Shown: positions 1 through 7,402 of the stretch, piece after piece
Layout: each line of letters opens with the position of its first letter
How positions within the stretch are numbered: position 1 is the stretch's first letter
Source: an uncultured Collinsella sp.
GTDB lineage: Bacteria > Actinomycetota > Coriobacteriia > Coriobacteriales > Coriobacteriaceae
Assembly: GCA_900552155.1 (NCBI GenBank)
Contig: URYU01000019.1
Coordinates: 1 to 17,898, forward strand
Direction: 5' to 3'
DNA length: 17,898 nucleotides
The notes under the pieces: generated by a model
Database searches by the model: none
Seen by the model: only the letters and a program-made list of their open reading frames with translations
Told to the model about the DNA's origin: nothing
Made by a program: the position numbers and the translations under genes

Positions 1-44
1 CTCGCCCCATCCACCTGCCGCCACCTGATATTCGCCGATTTTCG

Positions 45-74
45 TTGTGCCGCTGTACCCCCATGCCATATCCT
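45..74 (+). promoter_or_regulatory. possible promoter of the flavoprotein gene
   Basis: TTGTGC at 45-50 and TATCCT at 69-74 are separated by 18 bases, which is acceptable spacing for a housekeeping sigma factor. The -35 matches consensus at only three of six positions and the -10 at four. Transcription would start near 81, giving a leader of about 45 bases. No better candidate is visible in the first 120 bases, but part of the promoter may lie before the window. Confidence 0.2.
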
Positions 75-126
75 CTAGACAATTACACGGCACCATCGCC
101 GCCGCGCCTACAAGAGAGGAATGTCC

Positions 127-2157
127 ATGACCACACCTGCATCCAAGCTGCTCCAGCCCATTACGGTTGGCCCCCTTGAGCTCAAGAACCGCATTATGTT
201 CCCGCCGCTGACCACCGGCTACGAGGAGCGCGACGGTTCCATTGGCGAGCGCAGCCTGGCTTTTTACGAGCGCCTGGCTCGTGGCGGCGTGAGCTACATC
301 GTCATCGGCGACGTCGCTCCCGTCATGACCGCAAGCCCCACGCCCAAGCTGGCGACCGACGCTCAGATCCCCACATTTAAGGCCCTGGCCGACGCCGTCC
401 ACAAACACGGCGCCAAGGTCGCGCTGCAGCTGTTTCACCCCGAGTACGACGTGCCCGGTGTCGGCCGCATGGTCATGGGATCCATGGCTGCCGCCAAGGC
501 CGCGCAGGAGGCCAAGGCCGCCGGCGACGAGGAGACCTTTGCCGCCAAGATGGCCGAGTCCAACGAGATCCGCAACCAGGCCTACGCCAAGCTGCATCAC
601 GACATGCAGCACTTTGTGAACGAGGCGAGCGTAGAGCAGTTCACCCAGATTAAGGAGGCCATCGCTGCCTCGGCCGCTCGCGCGCAGCAGGCCGGCATCG
701 ACGCCATCGAGGTCCACGGCGACCGCTTGGTGGGTTCGCTGTGCTCGGCCATCCTCAACCAGCGCACCGACGAGTACGGTGGTTCGTTCGAGAACCGCGT
801 TCGCTACGCGCTGGAGGTCGTCGCTGCCATTAAGGAAGCCGCGCCGCAGCTGATGGTGGAGTACAAGCTCCCCGTGATCATGGAGAACCCCGACGGCACG
901 CCGCGCGGCAAGGGTGGCCTGCAGCCCGACGAGGCCTGCGAGTTTGCCAAGCTGCTCGAGGGCGCGGGCATCGACATGATCCAGGTCGCGCAGGCAAACC
1001 ACACCGGCAACATGGGCGACACCATTCCGCCCATGGGCGCCATGCCCTACAACTGGACGCTGCCCGTGGCCGAGCGCGTCAAGGCCCTGGTCTCCGTGCC
1101 GGTGGCAACCGTGGGCCGCGTGGTTTCGGTCGAGGCCGGCGAGAAGATTCTGGAAGACGGCGCCGCCGACATCATCGCCTACGGCCGCTCGCTCATGTGC
1201 GACCCCGACATTGCGCTGAAGGCCGCCACGGGCGAGCCCATCCGCGAGTGCCTCAACTGCAACAAGGGCTGCGTCGATGCGATTCAAAACCGCAAGTACA
1301 TCTCGTGCGTGCTCAACGCCGAGAACGGTGACGAGGCGACCATCGCCATCAAGCCGGGCGAGGGCGACAAGAAGATCGCCGTGGTGGGCGGCGGCATCGC
1401 CGGCCTGGAGGCCGCACGCGTGGCGGCCAAGCGCGGCTACGACGTGACCATCTACGAGGCGAGCGATCATCTGGGCGGCCAGATTGTGCTGGCGGCCGCG
1501 CCTCCGCGCAAGGACGAGATCATGCGCTCGGTCGAGTACTACGAGAAGATTCTGCCTGGCCTGGGCGTGAAGGTTGAGCTCAGCCACGTCGCTACGGCAG
1601 AGGACCTCAACGCCGCCGACGCCGCGATTGTGGCCGTGGGCGCGCACGACGTGGTCATCCCCGTTCCGGGTGCCGACTCGGAGAAGGTCGTCTCGAGCTG
1701 GGACGTGCTGGCCGGCAAGGTGGAGCTCAGCGGCCGCGTCGCCGTCATTGGCGGCGGCCTGGTGGGCACCGAGACTGCCGAGTACCTGCTGCAGCACGGC
1801 TGCGAGGTGGCGATCGTGGAGATGCTCGACAAGATTGCCGCGGGCGAGTCCGAGACCATTCTGCCGCTGATCATGAGCGACTTTGCCGAGCACAACGTGG
1901 AGCAGCACGTGAAGACCCGCCTGACCGCCATTACCGACGAGGGCGTGGAGGCTGTTCGCACCACCGAGGACGGCGCCGAGGAGCCGGTGAAGATCGCTTG
2001 CGATTACGTGGTGATGGCCGTGGGCTCCAAGGCCAACGCGTTTGACCTGGACGGCGTGACGGTGCCCGTGACCTGCGTGGGTGACTGCTCGGGCGAGCGC
2101 ACCGCCGACATTGCGAGCGCCATTCGCACGGCATACCACGCGGCCAACGAGCTGTAG
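127..2157 (+). CDS. old yellow enzyme-type NADH:flavin oxidoreductase (FadH/BaiCD class)
   Basis: A 676-residue flavoprotein with the layout of 2,4-dienoyl-CoA reductase: FMN TIM barrel (about 1-370), a cysteine cluster CLNCNKGC plus a later Cys in SCVLN (about 375-400) that would bind [4Fe-4S], then two dinucleotide folds with GGGIAG and GGGLVG motifs for FAD and NAD(P)H. Such enzymes reduce activated C=C bonds in the cytoplasm of anaerobes; the substrate here cannot be read from sequence. I prefer the ATG at 127 because AGAGAGGA (113-120) touches the ATG at 121 with no spacer but sits six bases before 127. Two oddities: the HxxHGYL active-site region of the family reads HGDRLVGS, so the usual Tyr is Arg, and residues 113-180 are an Ala/Lys/Glu-rich helical stretch in place of the usual substrate loops. 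No partner gene lies beside it, and a terminator follows. Confidence 0.88.
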   Translation: MTTPASKLLQPITVGPLELKNRIMFPPLTTGYEERDGSIGERSLAFYERLARGGVSYIVIGDVAPVMTASPTPKLATDAQIPTFKALADAVHKHGAKVALQLFHPEYDVPGVGRMVMGSMAAAKAAQEAKAAGDEETFAAKMAESNEIRNQAYAKLHHDMQHFVNEASVEQFTQIKEAIAASAARAQQAGIDAIEVHGDRLVGSLCSAILNQRTDEYGGSFENRVRYALEVVAAIKEAAPQLMVEYKLPVIMENPDGTPRGKGGLQPDEACEFAKLLEGAGIDMIQVAQANHTGNMGDTIPPMGAMPYNWTLPVAERVKALVSVPVATVGRVVSVEAGEKILEDGAADIIAYGRSLMCDPDIALKAATGEPIRECLNCNKGCVDAIQNRKYISCVLNAENGDEATIAIKPGEGDKKIAVVGGGIAGLEAARVAAKRGYDVTIYEASDHLGGQIVLAAAPPRKDEIMRSVEYYEKILPGLGVKVELSHVATAEDLNAADAAIVAVGAHDVVIPVPGADSEKVVSSWDVLAGKVELSGRVAVIGGGLVGTETAEYLLQHGCEVAIVEMLDKIAAGESETILPLIMSDFAEHNVEQHVKTRLTAITDEGVEAVRTTEDGAEEPVKIACDYVVMAVGSKANAFDLDGVTVPVTCVGDCSGERTADIASAIRTAYHAANEL

Positions 2158-2169
2158 TTGAACATCGCG

Positions 2170-2207
2170 GCCGGGCGGGGCGGTAGCACGGATCCGTCTC
2201 GCCCGGC
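2170..2207 (+). other. GC-rich hairpin after the flavoprotein gene
   Basis: GCCGGGCG (2170-2177) and CGCCCGGC (2200-2207) pair perfectly over 8 bp around a 22-base loop, 13 bases after the stop codon. No U-tract follows, so it is more likely an mRNA 3'-end stabiliser or pause than a terminator by itself. A better terminator follows at 2233. Confidence 0.4.
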
Positions 2208-2232
2208 TGTGTCCTGTCGGGCGTCAACCGGT

Positions 2233-2268
2233 GCGGGGCCTGCAAGCGCAGTAGGTCCCGCCCTTTTT
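2233..2268 (+). terminator. intrinsic terminator of the flavoprotein gene
   Basis: GCGGGGCCT (2233-2241) pairs with AGGTCCCGC (2253-2261) over 9 bp with one G-U pair. It is followed by CCTTTTTGTTTT, a good U-tract. It lies 75 bases after the stop at 2157 and ends that transcription unit. Confidence 0.7.
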
Positions 2269-2273
2269 GTTTT

Positions 2274-2597
2274 GCTCCGGTGGATGGCAATGCGCGGTAA
2301 TCATGAGGAGTGAGGACGTCTACTGCCTTGCAGATCACTCAAAATTATTGGGGGAGGGGTTAATAACTATATTCTCTATACCAAAGGACATAAAGAGATG
2401 CCAATTTTGTTGACAAGCGAATGACGATTAGCTGCGAGTCAGCTACCAGCGTAAATAATCGATAAAGAAATGTCGTAATTTGGTGCCAAATGCCCAGATA
2501 ACGCCGCGTCTATTTTAATTAACTGCTTTGAGCAAACAGTAAAATGCTACTATCTAACTTGCACGTAAGAAAGCAGATTAACGGTTAAGGCTAAGAA
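2274..2597 (+). other. AT-rich intergenic control region with two dyads
   Basis: From about 2330 this gap is markedly AT-rich against its GC-rich neighbours, and I see no credible small ORF in it. It holds two operator-like dyads: TAGCTG/CAGCTA (2429-2434 and 2440-2445, 5-base gap) and ATTTGG/CCAAAT (2478-2483 and 2486-2491, 2-base gap). A TTGACA at 2410-2415 has no -10 at the right distance. The region probably controls the HTH gene at 2598. Whether that protein binds the dyads itself is open. Confidence 0.4.
2528..2556 (+). promoter_or_regulatory. candidate promoter of the HTH gene
   Basis: TTGAGC (2528-2533) and TATCTA (2551-2556) are 17 bases apart. The -35 matches four of six consensus positions and the -10 three of six. 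The predicted start near 2563 gives a leader of about 35 bases that includes the ribosome binding site AAGG. Confidence 0.3.
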
Positions 2598-3002
2598 GTG
2601 GCAGGTATGTCGGAAGCAACTAGGACTCGCACGCATGCGCCCGAGGTTAGGCAGCGCGCCGTCGAGATCCTCCAAGAGGGGGTCGGTCATCGCGCCCTCG
2701 CCGCGGAGCTTGGCATTCCCCAGGCCACGGCTCGTCAGTGGGCCCGCGCGTATGCCGTGGGCGGTGCCGACGCCGTTCTCAACGCCGGTTCGCATCATCA
2801 CACCTATTTGTATGACGTAAAGCTCGCTGTGGTTAAGGACCGTCTGGAAAACGGCTTGACGGTTCGCGAGGCCATGATCAAGCACAAGATTCCTAGCGAG
2901 TCTTCGGTCAAGGCTTGGTGCCGTCAGTACCGCGAGAGCGGTGAGTCCGCACTGGTCGATAAGCCGCGCGGTCGCAAGCCACGCGTTAAAAAGGCGGAAT
3001 AG
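2598..3002 (+). CDS. solitary double-HTH protein, IS3/IS150 OrfA-like
   Basis: A 134-residue basic protein with two helix-turn-helix units, about 15-50 (ALAAELGIPQATARQWARAY) and about 72-112 (VREAMIKHKIPSESSVKAW), ending in an AT-hook-like KPRGRKPR tail. This two-HTH layout resembles OrfA (InsJ type) of IS150-group IS3 elements. No OrfB integrase follows, there is no leucine zipper, no terminal inverted repeats were found, and the gene has its own terminator at 3015. It is therefore either a remnant or a domesticated DNA-binding protein. Start: GTG at 2598 with AAGG seven bases upstream; the ATG at 2607 is the alternative and removes three residues. It precedes the hydrogenase genes by 181 bases, so it could regulate them, but nothing in the sequence proves this. 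Confidence 0.7.
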   Translation: MAGMSEATRTRTHAPEVRQRAVEILQEGVGHRALAAELGIPQATARQWARAYAVGGADAVLNAGSHHHTYLYDVKLAVVKDRLENGLTVREAMIKHKIPSESSVKAWCRQYRESGESALVDKPRGRKPRVKKAE

Positions 3003-3014
3003 CAAACGGGATGG

Positions 3015-3040
3015 TGCGCCCACAGGGGCGCATTTTTCTT
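3015..3040 (+). terminator. intrinsic terminator of the HTH gene
   Basis: TGCGCCC (3015-3021) and GGGCGCA (3026-3032) form a perfect 7-bp stem with a 4-base ACAG loop, directly followed by TTTTTCTT. It lies 12 bases after the stop codon. It separates the HTH gene from the hydrogenase operon, which therefore needs its own promoter in 3041-3183. There only a -10-like TATAAC (3138-3143) without a convincing -35 is visible. Confidence 0.85.
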
Positions 3041-3183
3041 GCCGCCCCTCTACTCCAATGCGGACAGGCTCCTTGCCTCGTACGCCTAAAACTCCCCAGT
3101 TGACCGAAAACCTGCCGCCGCTGCTCCTCAATTGAGCTATAACGTTAAACAATTGCAGCGTTTTTGCATGGGGGAGTGATGGT

Positions 3184-6066
3184 ATGACGCTACTGTATTT
3201 CCTTACCCTGTTTCCGCTGGTACCGGCGCTGGGCATGCTGCTCGCACGCGGTGACCGCGCCCGCGATGCGGTGGGGCTCATAGGTTCCGGCATTATTATG
3301 GCGGTGACAGTTGTAGTCGCCGTCATGTTTTTTGGCGCGGGTCCGCAGAGCTTTGAGGTCGCCCCCGGCACCTCGCATGCACTCTCGATCATCAGCTCCG
3401 CCATCGATGTCATCCTGTGCGCCGTCATCCTGTACAACGCGTACAAATATAGGAACGCGCTCACCACGGTGCTCGGCATAGTCCAGCTGGTGGGCTCGCT
3501 CGCCTTTGCAGCCATGACGCTGCCCGCGGCCGAAGCCGTCACCGCAACGCCGCTCTACCTGGATTACATGAGTGTGATCATGGTCCTCGCCGTCGGCATC
3601 GTCGGCAGCCTTATCTGCGTGTATGCCCTGGGCTACATGAAGGACTTCCAGGCCCATGACGAGCACGAGGCCGCGCTGCGCGGGCAGACCGCGCCCGACC
3701 GTCGCCCGCAGTTCCTGGCGCTTATGTTCCTGTTCCTCTCGGCCATGTTCGTCATCGTGACGAGCGATAACCTTGAGTGGCTGTTCTGTGGCTGGGAAAT
3801 CACCACCGTGTGCTCGTTCCTCATGATTAGCTACACGCGCACGCCCGAGGCCATCAAGAACGCCTTCACCCAGATCATCCTTAACATGCTGGGCGGCATC
3901 GCGTTTTTGGCCGGACTCATGTTCCTGCACGTTAACGGTATGCCGTTGACCATCTCAGGCATGATCGAGCTTTCCGGCGCCGGAACCGTGCAATCCGCGC
4001 TACTGGTGATGCCGGTCATCCTGCTGTCGCTCGCCGCACTCACCAAGGCCGCACAGATGCCGTTCCACACTTGGCTGTTGGGCGCCATGGTTGCCCCCAC
4101 GCCCACGAGCGCCCTGCTGCACTCGTCAACCATGGTCAAAGCTGGCGTGTTCTTAATGGTCAAGCTGAGCCCGCTCTATGCCATCTATCCCGTGACCGGC
4201 TTTATGGTTACGAGTGTGGGTGCCATCACGTTTTTGCTCGCTGCCCTCATGGCCATCTCGCAGAGCAATGCCAAGCGCGTGCTCGCGTTCTCCACCATTT
4301 CCAACCTGGGCCTCATCAGTGCCTGCTTGGGTGTCGGCGCGCCCGAGGCCGTCTGGGCGGCCATCTTCCTGATCCTGTTCCACACGGTGGCAAAGTCGTT
4401 GCTGTTCCTGTGCGTGGGCACGGCCGAGCATCATATCGGCAGCCGCAATATCGAGGACATGGACGGTATGTTCAGCCGCATGCCGCACCTGACGCGCCTG
4501 ATGATGCTGGGCATCATGGGCATGTTCGTGGCGCCGTTTGGCATGCTCGTGTCCAAGTGGGGCGCCCTGGTGGCGTTTGCGCAGACCGGCAACGTGCTCA
4601 TGATCATGGTGCTTGCCTTTGGCTCTGCCGCGACGTTCTTCTTCTGGGGCAAGTGGCTTGCCAAGCTTTCGGGCGTCGACCCCACGGCTCAAAACGTTGA
4701 GGTCAATGTCCATAAGACCGAATGGATGGCGCTCAACACCATCGCCGCGCTGCTGATTCTGTGCTGCGTGGCGTTCCCGCTCATCTCGAGCGGTTTGGTG
4801 TCGCCTTACTTGGCCATGGTGTTTGGCCGCGTGCCATACGTTATTGGCAAAGACGCCATGTATCTGATGGTGGTTATCGTGGCGTTTATCGCCGTGGTGC
4901 TGCTGACTTCATTCCGCGTGAGCAACAAGCCGCGCGTCAACGTGTACCTTTCGGGTGTGGGAACCGACAAATATCGCCATTTCCGCGGCTCGATGGGGCA
5001 CGAGGTGAAGGCCGAAAAGCGCAATTGGTACTCGGAGGACGCCCTTGGCGAGAAGCGTATCGGCCCCGCGGGCAGCGTCGGGTGCTGCAGCATTATCTTG
5101 TGTGCGCTGCTGTGCTGCGCATGGATTGGGCCCGAGAGGCTTGCCATGAGCGCGCCCTCGGTGTTGCGCGGCAAGTATTTTGAAGGTTCGGGCGTCGTGG
5201 GCATCTTTATAGGCACCGTGGCGTTTGCCTTGATTGCGCCGCTTGTGGGCGGTTTGATCGACGGCGTTGACCGCAAACTTTCGGCCCGTATGCAGGGCCG
5301 CGTGGGCCCGCGCCTGCTCCAGCCTTTCTACGACGTTGCCAAGCTGCTGCGCAAAGCCCCTGCCAGCGTAAACACCATGGACGATACCTATATGGCGTGC
5401 GCGCTCATCTTTACCGTCGTGGGCGGCGGCATCTTTGTGTCGGGCTCTAACACGCTACTGTGCGCTTTTATGGTGACGCTCGCCGCGATCTTTGTGGTGT
5501 TGGCGTCCGCCTCGACGCAAAGCCCGTTTGCCCAGGTTGGCGCCGACCGCGAGCTGCTGCAGGTCATGAGTTACGAGCCCGCCGTTCTGCTGATGAGCGT
5601 GGGCCTGTACCTTGCCACCGACAGCTTCGATTCCATCGCCGTGACGGGGCAGTCGGCCCCCATCATCGTGTACAGCGCGCCCATTTTCCTGGCGCTGCTC
5701 GCGGTGCTTACCATCAAGCTGCGCAAGTCGCCGTTTGACCTTTCGTACTCGCATCACGCGCATCAGGAGATCGTCCAGGGCGGCGCCACCGAGATGAGCG
5801 GCGGCACGCTGGCCAAGATGACCCTTATGCACTGGTGCGAGACCGTGCTGTTTTTGATGTGGGCGGGCATGTTCTTTGCTTGGGACAACCCCGTGAGCTG
5901 GGTTGTAGCCCTGGTCGTGATGGCCGCGACGTATTTTGTCGAGGTCCTGATCGACAACACCTTTGCACGCAGCACTTGGCGCAGCTGCTTTAGGCTCGGA
6001 TGGGGCGTGGCGCTGGTGTTTGGCCTGCTCAACCTTATGCCCATCCTCGTCGACGTGTTTATTTAG
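3184..6066 (+). CDS. echAB: Ech-type hydrogenase membrane subunit, EchA-EchB fusion (NuoL-like + NuoH-like)
   Basis: A 960-residue integral membrane protein combining two subunits of energy-converting [NiFe] hydrogenase. Residues 1 to about 610 are the NuoL/HycC-type ion pump EchA, with LFCGWEITTVCSFLMISY (E205, the conserved antiporter Glu) and the block TKAAQMPFHTWLLGAM followed by APTPTSALLHSSTMVKAG (about 286-325). A soluble link (about 612-645) and one extra membrane helix (about 645-665) lead into the NuoH/HycD-type EchB (about 668-960), with LSARMQGRVGPRLLQPFYD near 697 and LRKSPFDLSYSHHAHQEIVQ near 848, the loop facing the small subunit. EchB docks the soluble arm and passes redox energy to the EchA pump. 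Start: GGGGGAG (3170-3176) seven bases before the ATG. The stop overlaps the EchC ribosome binding site. One frame runs through both halves, with no frame change at the join. EchA and EchB are normally separate genes. Confidence 0.9.
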   Translation: MTLLYFLTLFPLVPALGMLLARGDRARDAVGLIGSGIIMAVTVVVAVMFFGAGPQSFEVAPGTSHALSIISSAIDVILCAVILYNAYKYRNALTTVLGIVQLVGSLAFAAMTLPAAEAVTATPLYLDYMSVIMVLAVGIVGSLICVYALGYMKDFQAHDEHEAALRGQTAPDRRPQFLALMFLFLSAMFVIVTSDNLEWLFCGWEITTVCSFLMISYTRTPEAIKNAFTQIILNMLGGIAFLAGLMFLHVNGMPLTISGMIELSGAGTVQSALLVMPVILLSLAALTKAAQMPFHTWLLGAMVAPTPTSALLHSSTMVKAGVFLMVKLSPLYAIYPVTGFMVTSVGAITFLLAALMAISQSNAKRVLAFSTISNLGLISACLGVGAPEAVWAAIFLILFHTVAKSLLFLCVGTAEHHIGSRNIEDMDGMFSRMPHLTRLMMLGIMGMFVAPFGMLVSKWGALVAFAQTGNVLMIMVLAFGSAATFFFWGKWLAKLSGVDPTAQNVEVNVHKTEWMALNTIAALLILCCVAFPLISSGLVSPYLAMVFGRVPYVIGKDAMYLMVVIVAFIAVVLLTSFRVSNKPRVNVYLSGVGTDKYRHFRGSMGHEVKAEKRNWYSEDALGEKRIGPAGSVGCCSIILCALLCCAWIGPERLAMSAPSVLRGKYFEGSGVVGIFIGTVAFALIAPLVGGLIDGVDRKLSARMQGRVGPRLLQPFYDVAKLLRKAPASVNTMDDTYMACALIFTVVGGGIFVSGSNTLLCAFMVTLAAIFVVLASASTQSPFAQVGADRELLQVMSYEPAVLLMSVGLYLATDSFDSIAVTGQSAPIIVYSAPIFLALLAVLTIKLRKSPFDLSYSHHAHQEIVQGGATEMSGGTLAKMTLMHWCETVLFLMWAGMFFAWDNPVSWVVALVVMAATYFVEVLIDNTFARSTWRSCFRLGWGVALVFGLLNLMPILVDVFI

Positions 6067-6078
6067 GAGGCGGCATCC

Positions 6079-6681
6079 ATGGATCATAAAATGTCGCGCT
6101 CGCCGTGGGTTATTCATTACGACGGTTCGAGCTGCAACGGATGCGATATCGAGGTGCTGGCCTCGCTCACGCCGCTGTTCGATGCGGAGCGCTTTGGCGT
6201 GGTCAACACCGGCAACCCCAAGCATGCGGATATCTTTTTGGTGACGGGGTCGGTCAATGCCCAGAACCTGCCCGTCGTGCGCCAGATCTACAACCAGATG
6301 CTCGAGCCTAAGTGCGTGGTGGCGTGCGGCATCTGCGCGTGCTCGGGTGGCGTGTTCCGCGATGCCTACAACGTGATCGGCGGCGTGGACCGCGCGATTC
6401 CCGTGGATGTGTACGCGCCCGGGTGCGCCATTCGCCCCGAGACGGTGATCGATGCCATTGTGGAGGCGTGCGGCATTCTGGACCAGAAGGAGGCCGTGAT
6501 GCGCGCCGGCGGCGATCCGCTTACCGTGGGCGGCGCCGCTACTTGGGACGGTGGCGTTGAGCTGGGCGAGGACGGGTTTGTGGCTGCGGGGGCCGGGGCC
6601 GGGGCCGTCGCCGGTGACGGCGTCGAGGTCAACGTGTCCACCAGGTCCGCCGCGCCCGCCGCTGCAAAGGAGGCCGAGTAA
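6079..6681 (+). CDS. echC: Ech-type hydrogenase small subunit (NuoB-like)
   Basis: A 200-residue NuoB/HycG-family subunit that carries the proximal [4Fe-4S] cluster and hands electrons to the NiFe site in EchE. Candidate ligands are C19 and C22 (SSCNGCDIE), one Cys of the VACGICACSGG segment (83-91, most likely C83) and C116 (YAPGCAIRP), the usual NuoB pattern. The family core ends near residue 150. The remaining 50 residues are a low-complexity Gly/Ala tail of unknown role. Start: AGGAGG at 6065-6070, eight bases before the ATG, inside the upstream stop. The gene ends in TAATG, sharing one base with echD, so the two are translationally coupled. Confidence 0.93.
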   Translation: MDHKMSRSPWVIHYDGSSCNGCDIEVLASLTPLFDAERFGVVNTGNPKHADIFLVTGSVNAQNLPVVRQIYNQMLEPKCVVACGICACSGGVFRDAYNVIGGVDRAIPVDVYAPGCAIRPETVIDAIVEACGILDQKEAVMRAGGDPLTVGGAATWDGGVELGEDGFVAAGAGAGAVAGDGVEVNVSTRSAAPAAAKEAE

Positions 6682-7397
6682 TGCAAAAGGCTATCTATAC
6701 CATCGTCGGGATCGACGAGCTCCTGTCGCATGTCCAGGCGCTCAAGGGCGTTGGCGCGCGCTTTGTGCAGATGCACGCCGAACGCAACGTCGACGACGGC
6801 ACGTATCGCCTGGTCTATACATTTATCAACGTTCGTGCTGCTCAGGAGCATATTGTGCAGGACGGCAACTATGCGATTGAAAACCTGGTGGTTGAGGGAA
6901 TTGATCAGTACCAGGAGATTCCGTCTATCAGTTCGTACTATCCGGCGGTATTCCCGTTTGAAAACGAGGCCCACGACCTGTTTGGTCTTGCCATTACCGA
7001 CATGCAGATCGACTTTAAGGGCTTTTTCTACCAGGTCTCGACTGCCGAGCCCATGAGCGTTATCACGCCCGAGGTGAAGGCCGCGCGCGAGAAAGCCATG
7101 AAGGTCCGTGCGGCTGCCGAGGCCAAGGCGCGCAAGGTCGCGGCCGAGAAGGCCGCCACGGCTGCGGCTGCTGCAGGGGAAGGCGCTGCGAGCGCCGGCG
7201 ATGCCGCGGGCGTCGCTGCTCAGCCCGCTGCGACTGCCGGCTCCGATGCCCAGCATGACGATGCCGCTGCCAAGGCCGCGCTCAAGGCTGCCGAGATGGA
7301 GGCAAAGCTCGCTGCCATGGATCCCGAGAAAGCGGCCAAGGTCCGCGCGGCGCTTGCCGCCAAGGCCGCCCGCGACAAGCAGAAAAAGGAGGCGTAA
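6681..7397 (+). CDS. echD: Ech-type hydrogenase NuoC-like subunit with long charged tail
   Basis: A 238-residue protein. Residues 1 to about 125 are a short NuoC/30-kDa-subunit domain with FPFENEAHDLFGL (91-103), matching the conserved E-xx-x-DLFG region of the family; it is a structural subunit that binds EchE and EchC. Residues 131-238 are almost entirely Ala, Lys, Glu, Arg and Asp, with two predicted long charged helices around a flexible Ala/Gly stretch. EchD of other organisms is usually about the size of the NuoC domain alone, so this tail is an extension. The ribosome binding site AAAGGAGG (6666-6673) lies inside echC. The family call rests on one motif plus its place in the operon. 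Confidence 0.85.
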   Translation: MQKAIYTIVGIDELLSHVQALKGVGARFVQMHAERNVDDGTYRLVYTFINVRAAQEHIVQDGNYAIENLVVEGIDQYQEIPSISSYYPAVFPFENEAHDLFGLAITDMQIDFKGFFYQVSTAEPMSVITPEVKAAREKAMKVRAAAEAKARKVAAEKAATAAAAAGEGAASAGDAAGVAAQPAATAGSDAQHDDAAAKAALKAAEMEAKLAAMDPEKAAKVRAALAAKAARDKQKKEA

Positions 7398-7402
7398 GGT
7401 CC

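Noticed and set aside
2410..2415. TTGACA as a -35 box
   Set aside because: No -10-like sequence lies 16-18 bases downstream; the sequence there is GC-containing (TGCGAG).
2598..3002. Complete IS3 element
   Set aside because: Only an OrfA-like protein is present. No OrfB with DDE motif, frameshift window or terminal inverted repeats could be found in 2274-3183.
2550..3542. 330-residue minus-strand frame across the HTH gene and the ech start
   Set aside because: It crosses a clear terminator and two real gene starts on the plus strand and shows no domain.
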